From Akkermansiaceae bacterium (GTDB lineage Bacteria; Verrucomicrobiota; Verrucomicrobiia; Verrucomicrobiales; Akkermansiaceae): 53,954 bases of DNA. The position numbers and the translations under genes were made by a program. Under the pieces are notes generated by a model. That model searched no databases. It was given only the letters and a program-made list of their open reading frames with translations, and was not told where the DNA came from. This document shows, one piece after another, positions 45,171 through 52,929 of the stretch. Location of the stretch: the NCBI GenBank assembly GCA_023301765.1, contig JALZUC010000036.1, positions 1 to 53,954 on the forward strand, written 5' to 3'. Numbering within the stretch: position 1 is the first letter of the stretch; the number at the start of each line of letters is the position of its first letter.

Positions 45171-45617
45171 ATGGAAAATGAAAATTATAGCCATAAACTA
45201 TCCTCTGAGCCAGTGGACAGTGATTATCCAAGGCCCGTCAGCAATATGAAAAATTCTATCTCTAGCTTCTTAGCTGCTCGCGCTGAGTTGGCAGCCATTG
45301 AGGCCAAGGAAGCCGCAGAGTTTGCAACCAAAAAGGTAATCCAATTAATATTACTCGCCGGTTCAGCCTTTTTTCTTTGGTGCCTTGTATTAGCTGCTCT
45401 TACTGGTATTTTTGCCCCAATAGCCTCAGGATTACTAGAGGGGCACACTCCATGGCTACCTGGCTGGTGCGCGGTAATTTTAGCCCTAGCTATCATTCAC
45501 GCATTGATCGCCTTGATCTGTGTATATCTTCTAAAAAGCAAACCTCGCGAGGCCCTATTTGCGCTCTCTCGTCAGGAACTGGAAAACGATAAAAAATGGC
45601 TCAAAAAAAACAAATAG
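45171..45617 (+). CDS. YqjE-like phage-holin-superfamily membrane protein
   Basis: From ATG at 45171 the product is 148 residues. It has an amphipathic ISSFLAARAELAAIEAKEAAEFATKK helix (residues 26-51), then two transmembrane segments (about residues 52-80 and 97-118). This is the YqjE/PF07332 layout. Longer frames start at an unsupported upstream ATG that lies in the terminator region. Its 3' end overlaps the next gene by 22 bases. The family is of unknown function, often next to YqjD-like proteins. Confidence 0.8.
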   Translation: MENENYSHKLSSEPVDSDYPRPVSNMKNSISSFLAARAELAAIEAKEAAEFATKKVIQLILLAGSAFFLWCLVLAALTGIFAPIASGLLEGHTPWLPGWCAVILALAIIHALIALICVYLLKSKPREALFALSRQELENDKKWLKKNK

Positions 45618-45994
45618 CTCTCCGCAAAAAGGCACTTATCTCACAAATGGCTCAGTCGCGTGAGGATATCAGCCAAGGGCGCAAAATACTCAAAGAGAAG
45701 CTAAATTTTAAAAAACAAGTTTCCTCAGTGCTTCGCCATAAGCCTAAGGCTATCTTCGCTGGATCTGCCGTAGTAGGACTAGCCACTACCCTCATCCTTC
45801 GCCGCCCTCGTAAAAGCAGTGAAAAAAAACGTAAGACACTCATCCAGATGACTTTAGGATGGATCCTAACCCTCTTGAAGCCAACTGCTAAAAAATGGCT
45901 CAAAAACAGCATCAAAACCTACGCCATAGGTCAGCTAAGTCACCTTGCACAAAACCGTCACGGAACACTATCTGAGCCAAAAAACCGTTCATAG
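45596..45994 (+). CDS. YqjK-like basic membrane-associated protein
   Basis: The 132-residue product is highly basic. It has an N-terminal charged helix (about residues 1-45), one short hydrophobic segment (FAGSAVVGLATTLIL, residues 54-68) and a Lys/Arg-rich middle, then a second hydrophobic helix (TLGWILTLLKP). The layout and position after the YqjE-like gene suggest a YqjK-type protein. It overlaps the upstream gene by 22 bases, indicating coupled translation. The family assignment is tentative. Confidence 0.6.
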   Translation: MAQKKQIALRKKALISQMAQSREDISQGRKILKEKLNFKKQVSSVLRHKPKAIFAGSAVVGLATTLILRRPRKSSEKKRKTLIQMTLGWILTLLKPTAKKWLKNSIKTYAIGQLSHLAQNRHGTLSEPKNRS

Positions 45995-46095
45995 CCCTAG
46001 CTCCCCTCTTGATAGCGACTATCTGCTAAAACAAAGCAGCCCTTCACTCGGTTTCCTCTTTACTAAGTGGGCACACATTGTCCAAAGTGCCCGCG

Positions 46096-48588
46096 ATGAG
46101 GTTCTATAAATCTAGTGTTTTCCTCCCCTTCGGTTTTTTGTGTACTGTGCTAACCGCACAACTTCACGCTCAAGCTCTTCTGCCTGAAGGCACTCAGGTC
46201 ACTCATCCAGATGAAGCATCTGATATTACAGCCTTTGAGAGTGACTTTGGCATCTTACCTCAGATACCACAGAGTATCAGAGTCACTAATGACGGCCAAC
46301 TAGAGTTTGACTCCCAGAAAGGCACCTATCTCTTTGCTGGAAAAGTCCACGTGCAAGGCGACAATGGACTAACCTTAAAAGCTCAGAAAGTAATCGTAAA
46401 TGCTAAGTCAGAGACTGCTACCCTCACAAGAGATGTCTCTGTGCTACAGAGCTCCAAGCAAAGAGCTGATGGCACCATAGCTCCTGGAATCCACCTCTTT
46501 GCCGATCATGTTCTATTAGATGCTAAGAAGCAAATCGTGACCCTCACCGGTAATGTTAGCATTTATCAAGGCTCCACACTCCACCGAGGTGATCGCGCTG
46601 TTTACAACTACGGCACACGCGCAACAGAGACCAAAGGCCTCGCCAGTCGCCTAGGCCCCATCTTACTTGAGTCAGACCGGTTTCGTCTTGTAGAGTCCAA
46701 TGGTAAAAAAGTCTATGTGGGCGACAACGCTGGCATCACTACACATGATGCAGCAAAGCCTAACTTCTGGCTACGCTCAAGCCGCACCTCGATCTTCCCT
46801 GGCGAAAAAGTCATCTTTAAAAATCTCCGCTTATACGCTGGGGATACCCCCATACTTTGGCTACCATATCTCTCTCAGCCATTAGATGCAGATCTAGGGT
46901 ATCACTTCATCCCCGGTGCGAGAACTAACTGGGGTGCTTATTTATTAAACACCTACGGTATCATGCTAGGTGGTCAGTTAGACGAGGAAACAGGAGAACG
47001 AGAAGGCGCATGGCTGCTCTCAAAATGGCATCTAGATATCCTGAGCCGCCGTGGTGTGGGCACAGGTGTAGATCTATTTGATACCCGTCTAGATAATGAC
47101 AATCTAGGTTGGCTAAAGTTCTACTACCTCAATGATTCTGAGGCTTCATTGGAGAGAACCTCTGAACAACGAGGCTTTGTCAACGAAGACCGTTGGAAAC
47201 TAGAACTAAAGCACCGTATTGACCTTCAGAAATCAGATACCAGCCGCACTTACCTTGAGTTTGACATCACTGCACTCAGTGACCGATTTTTTCTCGAAGA
47301 CTTTGAGCCCAGCACCTTCAGACTAGATCCGAACCCTGACAATGAAGTCGGTATTTTTCATAGAAATTCAAAAATTCTCGCCGGGCTCTACGGACGACTC
47401 CGGCTCAATGACTTTTATCAGACGGACACACGCCTGCCAGAGCTATTTGTAGATCAAGTTAAAGGCCCCCTCTTTGGAACCCCCGTCCTCCATGAAGGAC
47501 AGACTAGCCTTGGCATTTACCGAGAACAGCTCGCCGATTTTTTCGAAGACAACCTCGAATCAGAGGCCGCTTCACTGCTCCCGGGAGACCCCAGGCAGAA
47601 CGAAATCAATAACCTCCTAGCAGATAGGGATTACGCCCGCTTTCACACATACCATGAGTTCAGCCTACCGTTAAACCATGGAGGTAAAGTAGCCTTGGCC
47701 CCCCGCGCCGGCTTTGGCCATACCCGTTATTGGAATATTGAGGGCGATACCGATTCATTTAGCCGCACACATTTCTCTGCGGGACTCGATGCCTCGCTCA
47801 AATTCTCTAAACTCTATCCAGATATCGTTAATGACAAATGGGGGCTCGATAGCCTTCTTCACATCTTGCAGCCCTACGCAAATCTCACTTATCTCTCTAC
47901 TGATGAGTTTGATAGCTCATTCAACGGTATCGAGACCCTCACGCCATCCACCAGACCACGCCCTCTGGAGGTTGGGCGCTTTACCGCTGTGGATGATCTT
48001 AATGACTGGTCTATAGTACGCCTTGGCCTACGTAACCGCCTACTCACAAAGCGTAATGGTAATACCCATGACTGGCTCACTCTAGATACCTACTTAGATG
48101 TCTTTATTGATGATCCAGAGTTTAATCGAGACACCTCTAATCTATACAATGATCTTATCTGGCAGCCCTTACCATGGATGCGCCTAAATCTTGAGACTCA
48201 ATTTCCCATCTTAGATAATGGCTCTGGTTTTACCGAGATTGCTGGCAGCATGTCTTTTCTCCCCACAGACTCACTGGAGCTAACACTCAGCTACAGACAG
48301 CTAGACAGCCACCCTATTCTTCAAGACAGTAACCGTATAGGCCTCCGTGCATATACTCGCCTTAATGAAGCGTGGGGCTTCGGGTTTTTTCAGCGTTGGG
48401 AGCTTGATGACAGCACCCTAGAAGTCCAACAAGTTACCCTACACCACGACTTTGACAGCTGGACAGCAGCACTGGGACTACTCGTAAGAGACAATAGAAG
48501 GAGCGAAAAGGAATACAGCCTTTTACTTAACTTCACTCTAAAAGAATTCCCCAGTTTACGCCTTCCACTCTCAGTGGATAGTGAATAA
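46096..48588 (+). CDS. lptD: LPS-assembly protein LptD (OstA-like)
   Basis: From ATG at 46096 the product is 830 residues. A signal peptide (about residues 1-26) precedes an N-terminal OstA/LptA-like domain with the repeated motifs TYLFAGKVHVQG and ITLTGNVSIYQGS-type strands. A long beta-barrel follows, ending in alternating hydrophobic strands (YSLLLNFTLKEFPSL). LptD inserts lipopolysaccharide into the outer membrane with LptE. The TTG-started longer frame (46078) was rejected. No lptE or surA is adjacent. Confidence 0.85.
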   Translation: MRFYKSSVFLPFGFLCTVLTAQLHAQALLPEGTQVTHPDEASDITAFESDFGILPQIPQSIRVTNDGQLEFDSQKGTYLFAGKVHVQGDNGLTLKAQKVIVNAKSETATLTRDVSVLQSSKQRADGTIAPGIHLFADHVLLDAKKQIVTLTGNVSIYQGSTLHRGDRAVYNYGTRATETKGLASRLGPILLESDRFRLVESNGKKVYVGDNAGITTHDAAKPNFWLRSSRTSIFPGEKVIFKNLRLYAGDTPILWLPYLSQPLDADLGYHFIPGARTNWGAYLLNTYGIMLGGQLDEETGEREGAWLLSKWHLDILSRRGVGTGVDLFDTRLDNDNLGWLKFYYLNDSEASLERTSEQRGFVNEDRWKLELKHRIDLQKSDTSRTYLEFDITALSDRFFLEDFEPSTFRLDPNPDNEVGIFHRNSKILAGLYGRLRLNDFYQTDTRLPELFVDQVKGPLFGTPVLHEGQTSLGIYREQLADFFEDNLESEAASLLPGDPRQNEINNLLADRDYARFHTYHEFSLPLNHGGKVALAPRAGFGHTRYWNIEGDTDSFSRTHFSAGLDASLKFSKLYPDIVNDKWGLDSLLHILQPYANLTYLSTDEFDSSFNGIETLTPSTRPRPLEVGRFTAVDDLNDWSIVRLGLRNRLLTKRNGNTHDWLTLDTYLDVFIDDPEFNRDTSNLYNDLIWQPLPWMRLNLETQFPILDNGSGFTEIAGSMSFLPTDSLELTLSYRQLDSHPILQDSNRIGLRAYTRLNEAWGFGFFQRWELDDSTLEVQQVTLHHDFDSWTAALGLLVRDNRRSEKEYSLLLNFTLKEFPSLRLPLSVDSE

Positions 48589-48614
48589 CAATCTCATTTC
48601 TTATATTTACTCCT

Positions 48615-49253
48615 ATGACTACCACCGAACTACTCCAGAGCCTTAACTGGCGATACGCCACCAAGGACTTTGATCCCCAGAAAAAAATCTCTACCTGCAC
48701 CTGGCAAGCTATTGAGCAGTCCATGGTACTCACCCCCTCATCATTTGGACTACAGCCGTGGAAGTTCATTACCGTTACAGACCCCAAGATTAAGAAGGCC
48801 ATGCTGGATCACTCCTGGAATCAACACCAAGTAGTCGACTGCTCCCACATGGTAGTACTCTGTGCAAAATCTTCAGTCACAGATACAGACATCGATACCT
48901 GGGTAGACCGTCTGGCTGAAATACGCCAAGTAGATAAAGAGAGCCTTAATGAGTATGCAGGTATGATGCGCGGTTTTATATCCCATATGGATGAAGCAGC
49001 TACCCTCACATGGGCCAAACACCAAGTCTATATCGCCCTGGGACAGCTCATGGCTACCGCTGCAGTTCTAGATATTGATGCATGTCCTATGGAAGGTATC
49101 ATCCCTACCGAGTATGATAAACTCATCGGGACAGAAGGTAGTGGCTACCTAACCACAGTAGCCTGCGCTATGGGATACCGCTCTACAGATGATAAATATG
49201 CAGAGCTAGCCAAAGTGCGCTACGCTCCAGATCAAGTATTAGGTAGTATCTAA
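48615..49253 (+). CDS. NAD(P)H nitroreductase, NfsB-like family
   Basis: The 212-residue flavoprotein starts with LQSLNWRYATKDFDPQKKIS. The FMN-binding pattern SSFGLQPWKFITV follows near residue 43. Later elements include ALGQLMATAAVLDIDACPMEGI and GYRSTDDKYAELAKVR. Members reduce nitroaromatics or quinones with NAD(P)H. The -10-like TATATT (48602-48607) ends seven bases before the ATG. Confidence 0.9.
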   Translation: MTTTELLQSLNWRYATKDFDPQKKISTCTWQAIEQSMVLTPSSFGLQPWKFITVTDPKIKKAMLDHSWNQHQVVDCSHMVVLCAKSSVTDTDIDTWVDRLAEIRQVDKESLNEYAGMMRGFISHMDEAATLTWAKHQVYIALGQLMATAAVLDIDACPMEGIIPTEYDKLIGTEGSGYLTTVACAMGYRSTDDKYAELAKVRYAPDQVLGSI

Positions 49254-49282
49254 CCTCATATCTAAACCATAAGATAGGAGCC

Positions 49283-49702
49283 CTAACCTCCCTCCTGGGG
49301 AGCAGGGCTATGACTCAGCCTGAAATTTTCCAGTAAAGATCGTAGAATCTTTTCTGACAGCGCGCGATCACTATCCAGATAGCTGATGGTCACCTGAAAT
49401 CCATTCACTTTAGCATCAAACTTATGTCGTATATGAGCCTTTGCATCCTCCATACTCTGTTTATTCCAGTGTTTCACAAGATCGTGCTCCTGGATCGTAT
49501 GCTCGAGAGTCTCATCCGTTAATATAGCATTTTTGAAATCTATTGGATCAATACCTTCTTCAAGAAGCGTAATCTGCCCCTCATAACGAAATTCCTTATG
49601 TTTCGTATCTTTGACCCCCTTCAAAGCCAAGTAACCAGCCCCAGCACCTACAAGAACTGCCATTAAAATTATAACCAAGATATACATCATCTGCCTAGAC
49701 AT
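49283..49702 (-). CDS. Hypothetical single-pass membrane protein
   Basis: From ATG at 49700-49702 the product is 139 residues. A transmembrane segment (about residues 5-27, MMYILVIILMAVLVGAGAGY) is followed by a small extracytoplasmic domain with FKNAILTDETLEHTIQEHDL. No family is recognised; the domain resembles Wzz-like chain-length regulators only superficially. A GTG 15 bases upstream could extend it. A palindrome (49724-49739) overlaps a predicted promoter just upstream. Confidence 0.55.
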   Translation of the reverse strand: MSRQMMYILVIILMAVLVGAGAGYLALKGVKDTKHKEFRYEGQITLLEEGIDPIDFKNAILTDETLEHTIQEHDLVKHWNKQSMEDAKAHIRHKFDAKVNGFQVTISYLDSDRALSEKILRSLLENFRLSHSPAPQEGG

Positions 49703-49708
49703 ATAAGT

Positions 49709-49739
49709 ATAGTACACAGACTATACTTGGTGCCAAGTA
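49709..49739 (-). promoter_or_regulatory. Promoter with overlapping palindrome, possible operator
   Basis: On the minus strand TTGGCA (49731-49736) and TACTAT (49709-49714) are 16 bases apart, and the -10 ends six bases before the ATG at 49702. The palindrome TACTTGG-TG-CCAAGTA (49724-49739) covers the -35 box, where a repressor could act. A second inverted repeat, TATAGT with ACTATA, lies at 49708-49725. Confidence 0.45.
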
Positions 49740-49810
49740 ATTGCCACCTACCTAAAAGGCCCATAAAAACAAGGCTCTTTATCTCCAGCTAACGGACGTT
49801 AAATGATCCA

Positions 49811-50668
49811 CTATGTATATTTTTCAAGGAGAGGCCTGAGATTTTTAGCAGTCTGTTCTGGCCAGTGATCCTTAGGCGTCATCAATGCTGGAGCTAGTGC
49901 GTCATGCTCAGGCCAATTAGGTAACTCTGGCACGCTACTAACAGCACGCGCGATGATTTTTTTTGCTTTCTCGGAATTTGCCATTAAATGCTCAATAACG
50001 GTTTGCACACTCACAGCCTCCTCCTCCTGATGCCAGCAGTCATAGTCCGTAATCATCCCTAAGGTAGCTAACGCGATCTCGGCCTCCCGCGCTAGTTTAG
50101 CCTCAGGAAGATTTGTCATACCGATGATATCAAACCCCAGCTTACGGTTCACCTCACTTTCAGCACGTGTAGAGAAAGCAGGACCATCCATATTTACATA
50201 GGTACCACCATCATGCACCACACTGCCCTCAGAACTTGCGGCATTAGCAAGAATAGCGCGTAACCCAGAACTTACAGGCTCGCTAAAACCTATATGCGCC
50301 GCAATACCGTTGCCAAAAAAAGTATGATGCTCCCTACGGCTAGTTCGGTCGAAGTATTGATCAGGTAGCACAATGTGACGCGGTTCATATGCTTCCTTTA
50401 AACTGCCTACGGCAGTGACACAGATCAGCCAACGTACATCTAAACTACGTAGAGCCCAGATATTAGCCCTATGATTAATTTCATGTGGTAGTAATCGATG
50501 CCCCCTACCATGGCGCGGTAGAAACCATACCTGCCTTCCATTCATCTGGCCTCCAATTAAAGCGTCAGACGGTTCACCAAAAGGTGTTTCCACATGGCGT
50601 TCTTCTGTTTTTTCAAATCCCTCGATCTCATAAAGACCGCTACCTCCGATGATACCTATTGCACTCAT
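49811..50668 (-). CDS. mtnP: S-methyl-5'-thioadenosine phosphorylase
   Basis: The 285-residue enzyme cleaves methylthioadenosine with phosphate in methionine salvage. Motifs are IGIIGGSGLYE near the N-terminus (phosphate site), PRHGRGHRLLPHEINHRANIWAL, GGTYVNMDGPAFSTRAES (substrate site) and MTNLPEAKLAREAEI (catalytic Asn/Asp region). The TNLPEAKLA form favours MTA over purine nucleoside phosphorylase. Length fits. The L,D-transpeptidase gene lies 11 bases upstream on the same strand. Confidence 0.92.
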   Translation of the reverse strand: MSAIGIIGGSGLYEIEGFEKTEERHVETPFGEPSDALIGGQMNGRQVWFLPRHGRGHRLLPHEINHRANIWALRSLDVRWLICVTAVGSLKEAYEPRHIVLPDQYFDRTSRREHHTFFGNGIAAHIGFSEPVSSGLRAILANAASSEGSVVHDGGTYVNMDGPAFSTRAESEVNRKLGFDIIGMTNLPEAKLAREAEIALATLGMITDYDCWHQEEEAVSVQTVIEHLMANSEKAKKIIARAVSSVPELPNWPEHDALAPALMTPKDHWPEQTAKNLRPLLEKYT

Positions 50669-50679
50669 AATTCTATTAT

Positions 50680-51294
50680 TTAATAATTTAGCCCCCAGCC
50701 GAAACTCTCTTTTTCAGCCATTTTTTCGAGTAGACTCTTTTCAAAAACTGTCACCCCCGTACCGACAAGAGTTTTGCCAAATATCAGCGGTTGGGCATCT
50801 TCATGCACTCTGATACAGCCAAAGCTTGCACGTGTGCGCTTTTTAAAATCACCCACATGCACACCTACGCCACTCCAGGTAAGCCGCATCCAATAAGGCA
50901 TCTCTGTACCCTCGTAGACAGAGCCGGCCGGAACTGGCCCTTCATGTAACCAGCTCTTTTCCACCACAGGTTTACGCGTTTTTATATCTACATACTTACC
51001 ATACCTGTTAGACCTTTTCTGCTTCATCTTTTCTAACACTTTATGCTTACCCACCGGCGTATCCTTACCGGGAACTCCGGTGGACACATCTGTTTTTAAA
51101 ATCACCATCCCCTCAGCATCTAGTAACCATGCCTTCTGATCCCAGATAGATACTACCACCTCTGTTTCCGCCGCCTCAGCCTTATTATACAACTTTTTAT
51201 TCACCTTCCAGGAAGGGCTCGTGCTACCTATCCATTGACATGAGACAGAGCTAAGAGAAAGTAATATCAATACTCCCCTGAAAATATTCTTCAT
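50680..51294 (-). CDS. L,D-transpeptidase (YkuD) lipoprotein
   Basis: From ATG at 51292-51294 the product is 204 residues. A lipoprotein signal ends in LSSVSC. The YkuD domain contains GVGVHVGD and the catalytic loop RASFGCIRVHEDA, with Cys as nucleophile and the upstream His. L,D-transpeptidases make 3-3 peptidoglycan cross-links or attach outer-membrane proteins to the wall. It is divergent from the YafK-like gene (51360) with a 65-base gap. Confidence 0.88.
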   Translation of the reverse strand: MKNIFRGVLILLSLSSVSCQWIGSTSPSWKVNKKLYNKAEAAETEVVVSIWDQKAWLLDAEGMVILKTDVSTGVPGKDTPVGKHKVLEKMKQKRSNRYGKYVDIKTRKPVVEKSWLHEGPVPAGSVYEGTEMPYWMRLTWSGVGVHVGDFKKRTRASFGCIRVHEDAQPLIFGKTLVGTGVTVFEKSLLEKMAEKESFGWGLNY

Positions 51295-51359
51295 TAAGTA
51301 ATGCACGGCGGAACTCTAAGTTTCCCTTCTAAAATTCCAACCCTAATCTTACATCCCAT

Positions 51360-52139
51360 ATGCGCCTCGCTATTATCATCGCAATATGTACCGCCTCTAC
51401 CCTTGGTGGAGCGCTCTGGTATGGTATCTATACACGCTTACCCGAAATACCCATGGATCACATCAGTCAACTTAGCGCAGAAGAATACCAACAAGGTGAA
51501 CTCAGAGCACAAGATGCCATCACACGGCGCTCACCTAGACTCAACAGCCTACTCCAGACACAAGACCTTAAACAAGGAGCCCCTGTATTCATCCGCATAT
51601 TCAAAGAAAGTAAAGAGCTAGAAATATGGATACAAAACGAAATAGACGGGAAATTTCAGTATTTACACACATGGGAAATAGCAGCCATGTCTGGACACCT
51701 AGGACCTAAGCTTGCAGAAGGTGATAGACAGGCCCCTGAAGGTTTCTACTACGTAGCTCAAACCCAGATGAAGCCCGATAGTGCCTATCATCTAGCCTTT
51801 AACATCGGTTACCCAAATTCCTATGATCGTGCACACCAACGCACTGGATCATTTATTATGGTTCATGGCAATCGTGTCTCAGCCGGCTGCTTTGCTATGA
51901 CTGATTACTGGATAGAGGAAATCTACACCCTCTGCGCTCAGGCGCTCAAAGGTGGCCAGCCCTATTTCCGTGTTCACATCTTCCCATTTCGTATGACCGA
52001 TGAAAGGCTAGCTCAAGAAACTCAGTCAAAATGGTATAACTTCTGGAAAAACCTCCAGCAAGGTTACCATTGGTTTGAGCAGAAAAAAACTCCACCTAAC
52101 GTAACTGTACAAGACAAGCTTTACCAATTTTCTGAATAA
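51360..52139 (+). CDS. YafK-like L,D-transpeptidase-fold protein
   Basis: The 259-residue product has an N-terminal transmembrane segment (about residues 3-23). The YafK motif MVHGNRVSAGCFAMTDYWIEEIYTL holds His169 and Cys177 (in HxxxxSxGCxAM). E. coli YafK (DpaA) detaches Braun lipoprotein from peptidoglycan instead of making cross-links, so a hydrolase role is possible. It is divergent from a canonical L,D-transpeptidase gene (50680-51294). Confidence 0.87.
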   Translation: MRLAIIIAICTASTLGGALWYGIYTRLPEIPMDHISQLSAEEYQQGELRAQDAITRRSPRLNSLLQTQDLKQGAPVFIRIFKESKELEIWIQNEIDGKFQYLHTWEIAAMSGHLGPKLAEGDRQAPEGFYYVAQTQMKPDSAYHLAFNIGYPNSYDRAHQRTGSFIMVHGNRVSAGCFAMTDYWIEEIYTLCAQALKGGQPYFRVHIFPFRMTDERLAQETQSKWYNFWKNLQQGYHWFEQKKTPPNVTVQDKLYQFSE

Positions 52140-52190
52140 CCCCACCCACTGAGGGCTAGCACCCTATTCTACTATTATTAGGCTAGGCAC

Positions 52191-52222
52191 AAAAAGACGG
52201 AACTCAGCACGCTGAGTCCCGT
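52191..52222 (-). terminator. Rho-independent terminator after the PEP-CTERM gene
   Basis: On the minus strand ACGGGACTCAG pairs with CTGAGTTCCGT (one G-U pair) around a 4-base loop and is followed by CTTTTTG. It lies 22 bases after the PEP-CTERM stop. Confidence 0.85.
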
Positions 52223-52244
52223 TAAAAAAATAATCAGATCGATC

Positions 52245-52883
52245 TTATCGACGGCGACGCAGGACAAAAGCGAGACCTCCCAGACCTAAAAGAACTGATG
52301 AAGATGGCTCGGGGACTGAAACGATAGCAGTGCTAAATGATCCAACTTGCATCCCTAAAACATCTATAACACCATTATCTTGCCCTAGTAAAAGAGTTCC
52401 ATCTCCAGGCCTGACTAAACCGCTGTTTCCACCAATACCAGCAACCTCTGGCTGTAATATTTCTCCATCATGACGAAAAACAAGGAATTCAGAGGAAGAC
52501 GCAAGAGTGTCACCATTACCGATTAGTGTAAATAAAGTTTCATCAACAAATACACTACCAACATCAGCGATAGTATCAGTAAATGAAGCACTAAAAAAAC
52601 CTTCAGCATTAAAGCTATTTTGGAATCCCGTGGATGTGGATGAACCAAACTGCTCAAAATCATCTAATAAAGTAGTCCGTGTCGCCGAACCAAAATCACC
52701 GACAGTGGATAAAGTTTCAAAAAAACCAACGGATACAACCCCACCACCAACAGCTATTATACTACCAGAGTTATCAACAATGGCTCTATCAAAAGTATCA
52801 GCGGTATCTAAATTTGAAACACTGATAGTGGTCGAGGCGTTGGCAATTCCTATAGTGGCCAGTAAAAATATTAATGATTTCAT
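52245..52883 (-). CDS. PEP-CTERM sorting-domain secreted protein
   Basis: The 212-residue product has a signal peptide (about residues 1-17, ending IANA). The body is Ser/Thr/Gly/Asp-rich. The C-terminal PEP-CTERM sorting signal reads VPEPSSSVLLGLGGLAFVL followed by Arg residues: the PEP motif, a hydrophobic helix and a basic tail. Exosortase is expected to process it and anchor it to the cell surface or matrix. No exosortase gene is in the window. Its body has no recognised domain. The next gene upstream (52930-53954) is a related secreted protein. Confidence 0.88.
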   Translation of the reverse strand: MKSLIFLLATIGIANASTTISVSNLDTADTFDRAIVDNSGSIIAVGGGVVSVGFFETLSTVGDFGSATRTTLLDDFEQFGSSTSTGFQNSFNAEGFFSASFTDTIADVGSVFVDETLFTLIGNGDTLASSSEFLVFRHDGEILQPEVAGIGGNSGLVRPGDGTLLLGQDNGVIDVLGMQVGSFSTAIVSVPEPSSSVLLGLGGLAFVLRRRR

Positions 52884-52929
52884 TTTGAGTATGTAAAATA
52901 TTGATTAAATAATAGAGTAAATATTTAGA

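Noticed and set aside
51301-51621. Frame overlapping the YafK-like gene on the same strand
   Set aside because: It has no domain, signal or start support. The 51360 frame has clear catalytic motifs.
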